From DASQPR01 sp963724705 (GTDB taxonomy: Bacteria > Actinomycetota > Actinomycetes > Mycobacteriales > Micromonosporaceae): 64,000 nt of DNA. Under the pieces are notes generated by a model. That model worked only from the letters and a program-made list of their open reading frames with translations. It was not told where the DNA came from and did no database searches. Positions 34,207-42,363 of the stretch are shown here, one piece after another (the stretch's first letter is position 1; the number at the start of each line of letters is the position of its first letter). The translations under genes were made by a program, and so were the position numbers. The DNA lies in contig CAVRVS010000002.1 in the NCBI GenBank assembly GCA_963724705.1, positions 620,001-684,000 of the forward strand. The letters run 5' to 3'.

Positions 34207-34798
34207 CGACGTGGATCGGGCCGGGGGCGGACTGGCCCTCGAGTTCCGTCGGATCCAGGCTCCATGCGGCGGCGACTGTCATGACGTCATCCTCGTCGAC
34301 GACGATGTTCGGCTGGTCCTCGGGCTCGGCTTCGGTATCGAAAGTCGGCGGAAGGCCGATCGCCAGTTCGGTCGCATCCGGTTCGCCGTACCAGCGGGCG
34401 ATTTCGCCGGTCTCGCCGACGTAGCGGAACGAGCGGATGAGCTTGCCCTCGACGGCGCGTTCCCAGAAATGCGCCTCGACTACCCGGTGCGTGGCGAAGA
34501 ATTGCACCTCGGTGCCGAGGCGGTCGGACAATTCCACGATGTCGGGCATTCCGGCATCGATGAAGAACAATCGGCCGGCGACGAGCGTCCACGAGATGCC
34601 GCCCGCACCGGACAACGCGGGCGTGATCGCAATGCGGTTGTCGGTGAGGTACGCCAGGTCGATTCCGTGCTGCCAGTCGACCGTACCGAGGTCGTTTGCG
34701 CCGAGTGCGGCGCAGATCTCGACGGCGTCACCAACCGGCTCACGGAGAGCGAGCCACGCCTGCTTGAACCCGAAGCCCACCATGTGCGCGACGCTCAT
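34196..34798 (-). CDS. hypothetical protein
   Basis: A 200-residue protein I cannot assign. It starts MSVAHMVGFGFKQAWLALRE, has the pattern LGTVDWQHGIDLAYLTDNRIAIT, a hydrophobic stretch SWTLVAGRLFFI, and FFATHRVVEAHFWERAVEGKLIRSFRYVG, then an acidic tail. There is no signal peptide or membrane helix; it looks like a compact mixed alpha/beta cytoplasmic protein. ATG 34798 lies seven bases after a TAAATT -10 element, which decides the start over an upstream in-frame ATG at 34828. It is divergent from azlC. Its 3' end is repeated in tandem. Confidence 0.72.
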   Translation of the reverse strand: MSVAHMVGFGFKQAWLALREPVGDAVEICAALGANDLGTVDWQHGIDLAYLTDNRIAITPALSGAGGISWTLVAGRLFFIDAGMPDIVELSDRLGTEVQFFATHRVVEAHFWERAVEGKLIRSFRYVGETGEIARWYGEPDATELAIGLPPTFDTEAEPEDQPNIVVDEDDVMTVAAAWSLDPTELEGQSAPGPIHVAAR

Positions 34799-34805
34799 GC
34801 CGCCG

Positions 34806-34833
34806 AATTTACGCTCGACACGGCACATACGCT
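34806..34833. promoter_or_regulatory. divergent pair of leaderless promoters
   Basis: TAAATT (minus strand, 34806-34811) lies seven bases before ATG 34798, and TACGCT (plus strand, 34828-34833) lies six bases before ATG 34840. The two promoters share only 40 bases. Confidence 0.65.
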
Positions 34834-34839
34834 GCGATC

Positions 34840-35607
34840 ATGACCAACGACACGGGGGCCGGCCGGCCGTCGGAGGCTGCGCGATTTCCGGCGCGGGGCA
34901 CGCCGGAACGGGCGGCCGTTCTCCGAGCGGCGATGGGCGTCGGCGTGGCCACCGGCGCGTACGGCGTCTCGTTCGGCGCGATCGGCGTCGCCTCCGGGCT
35001 GAACGTCGCCCAGACCTGCGTGTTGTCGTTGTTCATGTTCAGCGGCGGCTCGCAGTTCGCGCTCGTGGGCATTCTCGCCGCCGGCGGAGGCGTCGCCGCG
35101 GCGGCCGGTACGGCGGCGCTGCTCGGGTCGCGCAACTCTTTCTACGGCCTTCGCCTCGCGCACCTGCTCGGCGTGCGCGGATGGCGACGGGCGGCCGCGG
35201 CACACGTGGTCATCGACGAAAGCACGGCCGTGGCCACGACCCAAGCCACGGAGCCAGCTGGACGCCTCGGGTTCTGGGCGACCGGGATCGCCGTGTTCGT
35301 GCTGTGGAACGCCGCAACACTGCTCGGCGCGGTCGGTGCCGGACTTATCGCGGATCCCAATGTGCTCGGTCTGGACGCCGCCGCGCCGGCCGCGTTCGCC
35401 GCCCTGCTCGCCCCCCGGATGCGCGGTCGTGAGCCGTGGGCCATAGCGCTCGGCGCCGCGGCCGTCGCGCTGGTCGCCGCCCCGTACGTCCCAGCCGGCG
35501 TACCTGTCCTGCTTGCGGCGGCCGTCGCCATGCTCGCCGGTCTGTGGCGTGGACCCGGGCCGGATCTCGCCGAACGGGCGGGCGAGCCGAGCGGTGAGCC
35601 GGCATGA
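34840..35607 (+). CDS. azlC: AzlC family branched-chain amino acid exporter subunit
   Basis: A 255-residue membrane protein of the AzlC/YgaZ family. Family features are GAYGVSFGAIGVASGLNVAQTCVLSLFMFSGGSQFALVG, then SRNSFYGLRLAHLL and HVVIDESTAVA. Together with AzlD it forms the two-part exporter for branched-chain amino acids and related compounds. ATG 34840 is six bases after TACGCT. It overlaps azlD by four bases. Confidence 0.93.
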   Translation: MTNDTGAGRPSEAARFPARGTPERAAVLRAAMGVGVATGAYGVSFGAIGVASGLNVAQTCVLSLFMFSGGSQFALVGILAAGGGVAAAAGTAALLGSRNSFYGLRLAHLLGVRGWRRAAAAHVVIDESTAVATTQATEPAGRLGFWATGIAVFVLWNAATLLGAVGAGLIADPNVLGLDAAAPAAFAALLAPRMRGREPWAIALGAAAVALVAAPYVPAGVPVLLAAAVAMLAGLWRGPGPDLAERAGEPSGEPA

Positions 35608-35906
35608 CGTGGGTCGCGGTCCTGGCCGGATCGCTGGCCTGCTACCTGCTCAAGCTCGCGGGCCTGTCCGTGCCGCGCCGCGTTCTCGACAATCCCCGGG
35701 TACGGCGGATGGCGGCACTGCTGCCGATCGCGATGTTGATGGCGCTGGTGGTGATCCAGACGTTCACTACGGGCCACCGCATCGTCCTGGATGCGCGCGC
35801 GGCCGGGCTCGCCGCGGCCGTGACAGCGATCGTGTTGCGGGCGCCGTTTCTCGTCGTCGTCACGCTCGCCTGTCTCACGACGGCGCTCGTACGTCTGTGG
35901 ACGTGA
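35604..35906 (+). CDS. azlD: AzlD family exporter subunit
   Basis: A 100-residue protein with three to four membrane helices (VAVLAGSLACYLLKLAGL, MAALLPIAMLMALVVIQTF, AAVTAIVLRAPFLVVVTLACLTTALV), matching AzlD/YgaH in length and pattern. It overlaps azlC by ATGA, so it is translated together with it. Confidence 0.92.
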   Translation: MTWVAVLAGSLACYLLKLAGLSVPRRVLDNPRVRRMAALLPIAMLMALVVIQTFTTGHRIVLDARAAGLAAAVTAIVLRAPFLVVVTLACLTTALVRLWT

Positions 35907-35916
35907 CGGCCAGCCT

Positions 35917-36810
35917 CTACTCTCGTACGCCGAACAGGAGCCCGACCTCGACCCTCTCCGGGAACGGCCCGTCACCGACGGCGTCACGCAATCCGTCCCG
36001 GAAGTGTTGCCGTTCCTCACCACGCGGCAGCATCCGCTCCGGGAATGTCGACAGCACACCGCCGACCAGGTGATCGAAGTCGAGACTGCCGTCGTAGGCG
36101 ATCCGCGTCGCCGACACCCGCAGACCAGCGGCGCCGAGGTGATCTCGATAGCGCTGCTGGGCCTCGGAGTCGGTGCCGCAGCCCATCGTCGCCGGCCGTC
36201 CCATCCAGCCCTCGAGAAAGCCACGTAGCGCCCGCGACCACCCGATCTCGAGGTGCCACAACGGCTTGCCATTGGTCACGACCGCGACGCCGCCACCCGG
36301 CCGGACCAGCTTGTGCGCTGTCTGGAAGACCGCCAGGTCGTCCATCCAATGCAGGGCGGTCGCGGCCGTGACCGCGCCGACCGGACGGTTACCCAGACTC
36401 GCGCCGATCGCGGGCAGATCCTCGTCGGAGGCAAGCACCCACGTGACGTTCGGAGCGTCCTCGTCGTAGCCGCGCGCGAGCCAGAGCATGTCCGGCTCCG
36501 GATCGACGCCGACCACGGATCGGACACGAGCGGCCACCGGTACGGTGAGCTGCCCGGTCCCGCAGCCGAGATCGATCACGGTGTCGTTGCGTGACAATCC
36601 GAACGCGTCGACGATCGCGTCGATCACCGCCGGCGGATAGCCTCGCCGATACCGCGCGTAGAGTCGCGCGACCTCGCCGCCGAAGCCGAGTTTGCGCGAC
36701 CCACGTTGCATGACTGGTGTGTTCGCCGACGCGCCGGCTGGCCCGGTCGCTCCGGTTGGCCCGGTCGTGCCGGTTGGCCCAGTCGTTCCGGTTGGCTCGC
36801 TCGTCATCAT
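35917..36810 (-). CDS. SAM methyltransferase with collagen-like N-terminal repeat
   Basis: A 297-residue class I methyltransferase. Motif I is VIDLGCGTGQLTVPVAARV, then VVGVDPEPDML, LPAIGASLG, and ALHWMDDLAVFQTAHKLVRPGGGVAVV; this is the type found in UbiE/trans-aconitate methyltransferase-like proteins. The first 30 residues are a Gly-Pro-Thr repeat (TGTTGPTGTTGPTG) coded by four 18-bp units, like a short collagen-like stretch. ATG 36810 lies seven bases after a CACTCT element. It is convergent with azlD. Substrate unknown. Confidence 0.82.
   Translation of the reverse strand: MMTSEPTGTTGPTGTTGPTGATGPAGASANTPVMQRGSRKLGFGGEVARLYARYRRGYPPAVIDAIVDAFGLSRNDTVIDLGCGTGQLTVPVAARVRSVVGVDPEPDMLWLARGYDEDAPNVTWVLASDEDLPAIGASLGNRPVGAVTAATALHWMDDLAVFQTAHKLVRPGGGVAVVTNGKPLWHLEIGWSRALRGFLEGWMGRPATMGCGTDSEAQQRYRDHLGAAGLRVSATRIAYDGSLDFDHLVGGVLSTFPERMLPRGEERQHFRDGLRDAVGDGPFPERVEVGLLFGVRE
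36734..36805 (-). repeat. four 18-bp in-frame repeats (Gly-Pro-Thr)
   Basis: Units starting at 36734, 36752, 36770 and 36788 share CCGGTTGGCCC on the plus strand and code the N-terminal T-G-P-T-G-x repeats of the methyltransferase. Confidence 0.85.
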
Positions 36811-36925
36811 GCGACCGAGAGTGGCAGTGCACGGCGCCGACGGGCTAGCCGTTTGCGCCGTGCGCTGATTCCGCTCTCGGCTCACTCGCCCGTCCATCGT
36901 GGACGGCCGAGCGGGCGACTTTGCC

Positions 36926-36993
36926 GCGATGTCCGACGTCACGACCTTGACGCGACGTCCGACGTTACGACGACACCGCGACGTCCGACGCGG
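36926..36993 (-). repeat. 26-bp tandem repeat of gene end with stop codon
   Basis: GCGACGTCCGACGT units at 36926-36951, 36952-36977 and a partial copy from 36978 (plus strand). On the minus strand the first copy holds the TAA stop of the MFS gene (36965-36967), and the next copy has TGA at the matching place. Confidence 0.8.
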
Positions 36994-38434
36994 CGGACGG
37001 ACGCGGCAGGAACTGGATCAGAATGGCGACCGCGAGTTCAACAATCGCCAGGAACACGAGGCCGTCGGCGAACGCGCTCGGGATGCCGCTGCCGCCATCG
37101 ATCCCGTGATAAAACACGATGCCGATCACCGCGATGCCGATGGCGCCACCGACCTGCATCGCTGTGGACAGCACGCCGGCACCGGCGCCCGCGTGGCGAG
37201 CCGGCACATACGACAGGGCGATCGAGGCCAGCGGTGACAGGGCAATCCCCATCCCGGCCCCGTCCAGGACGAGCGACGGAACCAGCCACTCGATCGCTCC
37301 CGTGGTGCCGATGGCGTGCACGGTCACGATCATGCCGACGAGACCGATCGCCATGAGAAGCGTCCCGAGCGCGACCGACTGGCGTCCGAGTCGCGCCGCG
37401 AATCGGCCGGCGTTCATCGACGTGACGAGGTAGCCGGCGCCGATCGCAGTGAATACGACACCGGACGTCAGCGCCGACAGCCCGCGTCCTTCCTGCAAAT
37501 AGATCGCGAACACGAGGAAGAACGATGCCTGGCCGGTCCAGAACACGATCTGCGTGCCAATCCCGACCGCGAAGCCGCGCGACCGGAACATCGACAGGTC
37601 GATGAGCGGCGCGCCACCGCGCCTCGTGAGGGCCCGCTGGTAGAACACGTACCCCCCGGCGAGTACGGCGCCGGCGGCGAAGCTGACGTACGTCCACCAC
37701 GGCCAGCCGAGCGACTGACCCTCGATCATCGGCAGCACGATCGCGACAAGGGCCAGCGTCACCGTGACCATCCCGATCACGTCGAGGCGGGCCGTGTGGG
37801 TTCCGGCCGAGGTCGGCACGGTCCGGCGGGTCAACGCGAGCGCGACGATCCCGATCGGCAGGTTGATGAGGAAGCACGTACGCCAACCGAGCCCAAACAG
37901 GTCGGCCTGGATCAGCAGACCCCCGATGAGCTGACCGAACACGGCCGCGATGCCCATCGTCAGGCCGTACGCGGTGAAGGCCCGCGTCAGTGCGCGACCG
38001 GTGAACGCCGTACTCGCGATCGCGAGCACCTGCGGGGTGAGGAGTGCGGCGGCGATCCCTTGGGCCACCCGGGCCGCGACGAGTTCCGGCGCCGTTGCGG
38101 CGAGCCCGCACGCGAGGGACGCGAGTGTGAAAAACGCGAGGCCGACCGCGTACACGCGTCGCCGTCCGTAGATGTCGCCGAGTCGGCCCGCGGTGATCAC
38201 GCCGGCCGCGATGGCCAGCCCGTAACCGGCGACAGTCCATTGGATGTCGCCGGCGCTCGCGTGCAGGTCCTTCTGCATGGTCGGGATCGCCACGTTCACG
38301 ATGAAGAAGTCGAGCGTGATCATGAACGTGCCGGCCAGGATCACGAGCAGGGTGGCCCACTCGGGGGTGCGACGTGCCATCGGCGCGGTCGCGACCGGGG
38401 CAGTGGTGATGTCAACTGTGTCGTTCGTGGTCAT
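36965..38434 (-). CDS. MFS drug transporter, DHA2 type
   Basis: A 489-residue 14-helix exporter. Motif D1 region is FMITLDFFIVNVAIPTMQKDL, the loop 2-3 motif is AGRLGDIYGRRRVYAVG, and FGQLIGGLLIQADLFGLGWRTCFLINLPIG is the typical helix 5-6 block. ATG 38434 is used. It lies 107 bases downstream of an XRE-type regulator on the same strand, and a 17-bp inverted repeat sits in its promoter, so it is likely under that regulator's control. It is a different DHA2 subgroup from the exporter at 3637. Confidence 0.9.
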   Translation of the reverse strand: MTTNDTVDITTAPVATAPMARRTPEWATLLVILAGTFMITLDFFIVNVAIPTMQKDLHASAGDIQWTVAGYGLAIAAGVITAGRLGDIYGRRRVYAVGLAFFTLASLACGLAATAPELVAARVAQGIAAALLTPQVLAIASTAFTGRALTRAFTAYGLTMGIAAVFGQLIGGLLIQADLFGLGWRTCFLINLPIGIVALALTRRTVPTSAGTHTARLDVIGMVTVTLALVAIVLPMIEGQSLGWPWWTYVSFAAGAVLAGGYVFYQRALTRRGGAPLIDLSMFRSRGFAVGIGTQIVFWTGQASFFLVFAIYLQEGRGLSALTSGVVFTAIGAGYLVTSMNAGRFAARLGRQSVALGTLLMAIGLVGMIVTVHAIGTTGAIEWLVPSLVLDGAGMGIALSPLASIALSYVPARHAGAGAGVLSTAMQVGGAIGIAVIGIVFYHGIDGGSGIPSAFADGLVFLAIVELAVAILIQFLPRPSAASDVAVSS

Positions 38435-38469
38435 GGCCGAAGCATCGCCGCAGGTCAACCGGCCTGTCG

Positions 38470-38486
38470 ATTACCACAGAGGTAAT
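38470..38486. promoter_or_regulatory. inverted repeat operator upstream of MFS gene
   Basis: ATTACC-ACAGA-GGTAAT, 6-bp perfect arms, 36 bases upstream of ATG 38434 in an AT-rich island. Probably a regulator binding site next to the -35. Confidence 0.55.
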
Positions 38487-38541
38487 GGAGACGCGCTGAG
38501 CTGCATGAACAACTCGGGCCACGCAGCGCGACCGCCGAGGT

Positions 38542-39369
38542 TCACACCGGCGCGGAAGCCATGGACGTGAGGTAGCTCGCAGTCTCGGCATCAGCCGGGA
38601 AGAACGTCTCGATCGAAAGCTCCGCCACCGTCAGATCGGTCGCCGTGCCGAACGTGGCGATCGTGCTGAACATGTTGAGGACGCGCCCGCCCCGGCGCAG
38701 CCGAAACGGCATCACGATGTCGGCATCGGGCGTGGCGGTGGCTGGATCGTCGGGATCACCCGGATGCGGATAAGCCTCGCATTCGTCGGCCAGCGCGGCG
38801 ATCGCCGGATCGCCGGTCGCCGCCGCCTGTCGTCGCACTCGGCGCAAGAAGCGCTGCCGCACCAGCGCGTGGTCGACCAGGTCGGGCGCGAGGCCGTCCG
38901 GATGCAGCGTGATGCGCATCGTGTTGGCCGTCGGACCGGTCAGATGCGGCGGAAGGCCGGCCGTGAAGACGGCCACGGCGGGGTTCGCTCGCACCAGGTT
39001 CCAGCGTCCGTCGAGCACTAGCGCCGGGAACGGCAGATGCCCACGCAGGACCGTGTCGATCGCGTCGGACACGGGCGCCATCTCCGGTGCGTCGAGCGGC
39101 GTCTCCGAATATTCCGGCGCGAACCCGGCCGCCTGCAACAGCGCGTTGCGTTCGCGCAGCGGCACGTCCAGCTCGGCCGCGAGGCGGAGGACCATCTCTC
39201 GACTGGGCTTCGCCCGACCGGTCTCGATGAAGCTCAGGTGCCGCGACGAGACGCCGCTGACCGAGGACAGCTCGAGCTGGCTGACCCGGCGCGTCTGGCG
39301 CCAGCTGCGCAACAAGCCGCCGATCGGGGCACGCGGTCGGGCTGCGGCGGGTCGGATCACGGTCGTCAC
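38542..39369 (-). CDS. XRE family regulator with MmyB-like ligand domain
   Basis: A 275-residue regulator. The N-terminal XRE helix-turn-helix is LLRSWRQTRRVSQLELSSVSGVSSRHLSFIETGRAKPSREMVLRLA (broken into helices over residues about 20-65). The rest is the MmyB-like ligand-binding domain: F-A-P-E-Y-S-E-T, LPFPALVLDGRWNLVRANPA, and MPFRLRRGGRVLNMFSTIATFGTATDLTVAELSIETFFPAD. Such proteins often control a nearby oxidoreductase or transporter. GTG 39369 is decided by TATGGT seven bases upstream. Downstream on the same strand is the DHA2 exporter; divergent is a RibD-like reductase. Both are candidate targets. Confidence 0.9.
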   Translation of the reverse strand: MTTVIRPAAARPRAPIGGLLRSWRQTRRVSQLELSSVSGVSSRHLSFIETGRAKPSREMVLRLAAELDVPLRERNALLQAAGFAPEYSETPLDAPEMAPVSDAIDTVLRGHLPFPALVLDGRWNLVRANPAVAVFTAGLPPHLTGPTANTMRITLHPDGLAPDLVDHALVRQRFLRRVRRQAAATGDPAIAALADECEAYPHPGDPDDPATATPDADIVMPFRLRRGGRVLNMFSTIATFGTATDLTVAELSIETFFPADAETASYLTSMASAPV

Positions 39370-39376
39370 ACCAAAA

Positions 39377-39382
39377 ACCATA
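39377..39382 (-). promoter_or_regulatory. -10 of leaderless XRE regulator gene
   Basis: TATGGT on the minus strand, seven bases before GTG 39369. Confidence 0.6.
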
Positions 39383-39464
39383 CGTGGGTACGCCGACACT
39401 GCGCTCTCGTCCGGCAGCTTGATCGGTCAACCAGTAGCATCGCCATCGATCGGAGGTGTACGGC

Positions 39465-40001
39465 GTGCGAAAGATCGTCGTGTACGAGTTGTTGTCCCTC
39501 GACGGGGTAGCCGAGTCCCCAGATAGTTTCTTCGCCGACTGGGACGCGAGGATGAACGCCAACCTTGCCGCGGTGATCGCGACACAGGACGCGGTCATTC
39601 TCGGCCGCCGTAGCTACACCGAGTGGGCGCAGTTCTGGCCGAGCAGCCAGATCGAACCATTCGCGACATTCATCAACGGTGTCACGAAGTACGTCGCGAC
39701 ATCGACGCCCCTTGACCGAGATTGGGCCAACGCGACGGCGCTCGACGGCGGGCTGGTCGAATTCGTTCGGGATCTCAAGCAGCAGCGCGGCGGCGATGTC
39801 GGCGTCCACGCAAGTATCTCGGTCGCGCAGGCGCTGCTCGCCGCCGACGTTGTCGACGAACTCAGGCTCGTGATAGCGCCGAGGATCGTCGGCGGTGGAC
39901 GACGACTCCTCGACGGGTTGCCATCGATTCAGCTCGAATCGATCCGAAGCGAGATGTCACCGACGGGCTATCTGCTCGTCGACTATCGCGTGATCCGTTA
40001 A
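39465..40001 (+). CDS. dihydrofolate reductase-like / RibD C-terminal domain protein
   Basis: A 178-residue protein of the RibD_C/YwjB type: RKIVVYELLSLDGVAESPD at the start, DAVILGRRSYTEWAQFWP, KYVATSTPLD, and ELRLVIAPRIVGGGRRLLDG at the end. It binds NADPH in this fold; substrates are generally unknown. GTG 39465 is supported by CGGAGG eight bases upstream; GTG 39456 is in frame but lacks a ribosome site. It is divergent from the XRE regulator and may be its target. A paralogue is at 59528. Confidence 0.87.
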   Translation: MRKIVVYELLSLDGVAESPDSFFADWDARMNANLAAVIATQDAVILGRRSYTEWAQFWPSSQIEPFATFINGVTKYVATSTPLDRDWANATALDGGLVEFVRDLKQQRGGDVGVHASISVAQALLAADVVDELRLVIAPRIVGGGRRLLDGLPSIQLESIRSEMSPTGYLLVDYRVIR

Positions 40002-40066
40002 CGGCGAGGGCTCGGGTACGGGCCATGTTCGTAGCGAGAGATCGATCAATGCGGTAGGACAGTCAT

Positions 40067-41065
40067 ATGCGCTACGCGCGGCTGGGCCGATCGGATCTCG
40101 AGGTGTCCGTCCTCGGGCTCGGCTGCGGAAATTTCGGCGGGATCGGGTCGACCCCGGAGCTCTTCGACCGCGGCGACGACGAGCGAACGGCGTTCTCGCT
40201 CATGGACGCCGCTCGGGACGCCGGCATCACGCTTTTCGACACCGCGAACTCCTACGGCGGTGGCCGCTCCGAGGAGTGGGTCGGTCGATGGCTGGCCAGC
40301 CGATCGGGCGCGCGAGATGAGATCGTGTTGACCACCAAGGTACGCAACCGGGTCGGCACCGATCCGGGCGACGAGGGTCTGTCACGGCAGCACATCCGGT
40401 CGCAGATCGACGTGAGCCTTCGGCGCCTGCATACGGATCGGGTCGACCTCTATCTGGCCCACGAGCCGGATCCTGACGTCCCGCTGGCGGAGTCGGTCGC
40501 GACGTTCGACGAGCTGATCCAGGCTGGCAAGATCCGCAACTACGGGCTGTCGAACTTCTCCGGTGTACAGCTCCAGACCGCGATCGCGGCCGCGACGGTG
40601 GGCGGATACGCCGAGCCGGTCAACCTTCAGTCCAGCTTCAGCCTGCTCGACCGGGCAGCAGCTGCCGACGCGTTCGCGATCTGCGGCCGCCACGGCGTCG
40701 CGTTCACCGCGTTCAGTCCGCTCGCCGGCGGCTGGCTGACCGGAAAGTACCGAGCCGGCTCGCCGTATCCGGCCGGCTCACGGATGACGCTGCGTCCGGA
40801 GCCGTACGCTTCGTTCACCACCGGTTCGACGTACCGGATGATCGATGAACTGGCGGGGGCGGCCTTGGCGCGCGGTCTATCGTTGCCCACGTTGGCGTTG
40901 GCGTGGGTGATCAACGACCCGGGCGTAACCGCGGCCATCATCGGCCCACGGACACCGGGCCAGATCGCCGCCGCATGTGATGCGATCGAGGTGACGATCG
41001 ATCCGCGCGAACACGCCGCGCTGGCGGACGTCGCCGACCGGCACGACATGAGCAGGCCAGTGTGA
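40067..41065 (+). CDS. aldo/keto reductase
   Basis: A 332-residue NADPH-dependent reductase with the (beta/alpha)8 fold. Catalytic tetrad context: FDTANSYGGGRSEEW (Asp and Tyr), LTTKV (Lys), and DLYLAHEPD (His). GKIRNYGLSNF and the C-terminal AAIIGPRTPGQIAAA for cofactor binding are also family-like. It belongs to the class containing YghZ/Gpr-type AKRs. It precedes a ferredoxin reductase gene by 16 bases, probably in the same transcript. Confidence 0.93.
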   Translation: MRYARLGRSDLEVSVLGLGCGNFGGIGSTPELFDRGDDERTAFSLMDAARDAGITLFDTANSYGGGRSEEWVGRWLASRSGARDEIVLTTKVRNRVGTDPGDEGLSRQHIRSQIDVSLRRLHTDRVDLYLAHEPDPDVPLAESVATFDELIQAGKIRNYGLSNFSGVQLQTAIAAATVGGYAEPVNLQSSFSLLDRAAAADAFAICGRHGVAFTAFSPLAGGWLTGKYRAGSPYPAGSRMTLRPEPYASFTTGSTYRMIDELAGAALARGLSLPTLALAWVINDPGVTAAIIGPRTPGQIAAACDAIEVTIDPREHAALADVADRHDMSRPV

Positions 41066-41081
41066 GCGATAGGAGCTCGGG

Positions 41082-42332
41082 ATGAGCGACACATTCGTCA
41101 TCGTCGGCGGCGGACTTGCCGGTGCGAAAGCGGCAGAAACGCTACGCGCGGAGGGATTCGCCGGCCGGATCGTGTTGATCGGCGACGAGACGGAACGGCC
41201 GTACGAACGGCCGCCACTGTCCAAGGAGTATCTGCTCGGCACGGGCGCTCGGGACAAGGCTTTCGTGCACGATGGGAGCTGGTATGCGGCGAATGACATC
41301 GAGCTGCTGCTCGGCGTACGCGTTACGGCGTTGGACGCGCATCGTCGCACGCTGACGCTCGACGGCTTCGAACCGCTTGTCTACGACAAGATGCTGCTGG
41401 CCACCGGGGCCCGGCCTCGCCGGCTCGACATCCCGGGCACCGACCACATCGGCGTGCGATACCTGCGGACGTTGCCGGACTCGGACAACTTGCTGGCGTC
41501 GCTGACCGAGGGCACACGCGTTGTGGTGATCGGCGCCGGTTGGATCGGTCTGGAGACGGCCGCGGCCGCCCGCAAGCACGGTGCACACGCGACCGTTATC
41601 GAGACCGCGGCGCTGCCACTGCAACGGGTGCTCGGCGACGAGGTAGCGACGGTCTACGCAAACCTTCACCGCGCGCACGACGTGGACCTGCGACTGTCGT
41701 CCGGAATCGCCGAATTCCTCGGCGCCGGCGGCGCGCTGCGTGGTGTCCGGCTCGCCGACGGCAGCGAGATCCCGGCCGACGTCGCGATCGTCGGCATCGG
41801 CGTGCAGCCGAACGTCGAACTTGCCTCGTCGGCCGGCCTGGACGTCGACAACGGCGTCCTGACCGATGCATCGCTGCGCACGTCCGACCCGGCGATCTAC
41901 GCCTGCGGAGACGTCGCGAACTCACACAACCCGTTGATCGGCTCACGGATACGCGTCGAGCACTGGGCCAACGCCCTCAACGGTGGCCCGGCGGCCGCCA
42001 AGGCGATGCTGGGCCAGGACATGACGTACGACCGGGTGCCGTACTTCTACTCCGACCAGTACGACCTCGGTATGGAGTATTCCGGATACGTCGAGCCGGG
42101 CCGATACGACCGGGTCGTCTTCCGTGGATCGACCGAATTCGTTGACGGGAAGGCGCCGGAGTTCGTGGCGTTCTGGATCGCCGGTGGTCGGGTGCTCGCC
42201 GGAATGAACGCCAACGTCTGGGACGTACAGGACGACATCCAGAAACTTGTCCGAGCCGGGTACGCCGGGCGCACGGTCGATCTGGACCGTCTGGCCGACC
42301 CCGATGTCCCACTCGGCGACTTGGTGAACTAG
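41082..42332 (+). CDS. NAD(P)H-ferredoxin reductase (FAD), paralogue 1
   Basis: A 416-residue FAD-dependent pyridine nucleotide-disulphide-type reductase. FAD motif is FVIVGGGLAGAKAAETLR, then YERPPLSKEYL, LLATGARPRRL, the NADH motif VVVIGAGWIGLETAAAARK, and CGDVANSHNP followed by RVEHWANALNGGPAAAKAMLG. The C-terminal reductase domain includes YFYSDQYDLGMEYSGY. Such enzymes pass electrons from NAD(P)H to ferredoxin or a Rieske partner for P450s or dioxygenases. No ferredoxin or oxygenase is adjacent. AGGAG precedes the ATG. It is very similar over its full length to the protein at 46407. Confidence 0.92.
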   Translation: MSDTFVIVGGGLAGAKAAETLRAEGFAGRIVLIGDETERPYERPPLSKEYLLGTGARDKAFVHDGSWYAANDIELLLGVRVTALDAHRRTLTLDGFEPLVYDKMLLATGARPRRLDIPGTDHIGVRYLRTLPDSDNLLASLTEGTRVVVIGAGWIGLETAAAARKHGAHATVIETAALPLQRVLGDEVATVYANLHRAHDVDLRLSSGIAEFLGAGGALRGVRLADGSEIPADVAIVGIGVQPNVELASSAGLDVDNGVLTDASLRTSDPAIYACGDVANSHNPLIGSRIRVEHWANALNGGPAAAKAMLGQDMTYDRVPYFYSDQYDLGMEYSGYVEPGRYDRVVFRGSTEFVDGKAPEFVAFWIAGGRVLAGMNANVWDVQDDIQKLVRAGYAGRTVDLDRLADPDVPLGDLVN

Positions 42333-42363
42333 GCCGTCCGTTGGTGATTGCGCTCGGGCGTGC

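Noticed and set aside
36734..36805. CRISPR-like array
   Set aside because: Regular 18-bp repeats have no spacers and code Gly-Pro-Thr repeats in frame.
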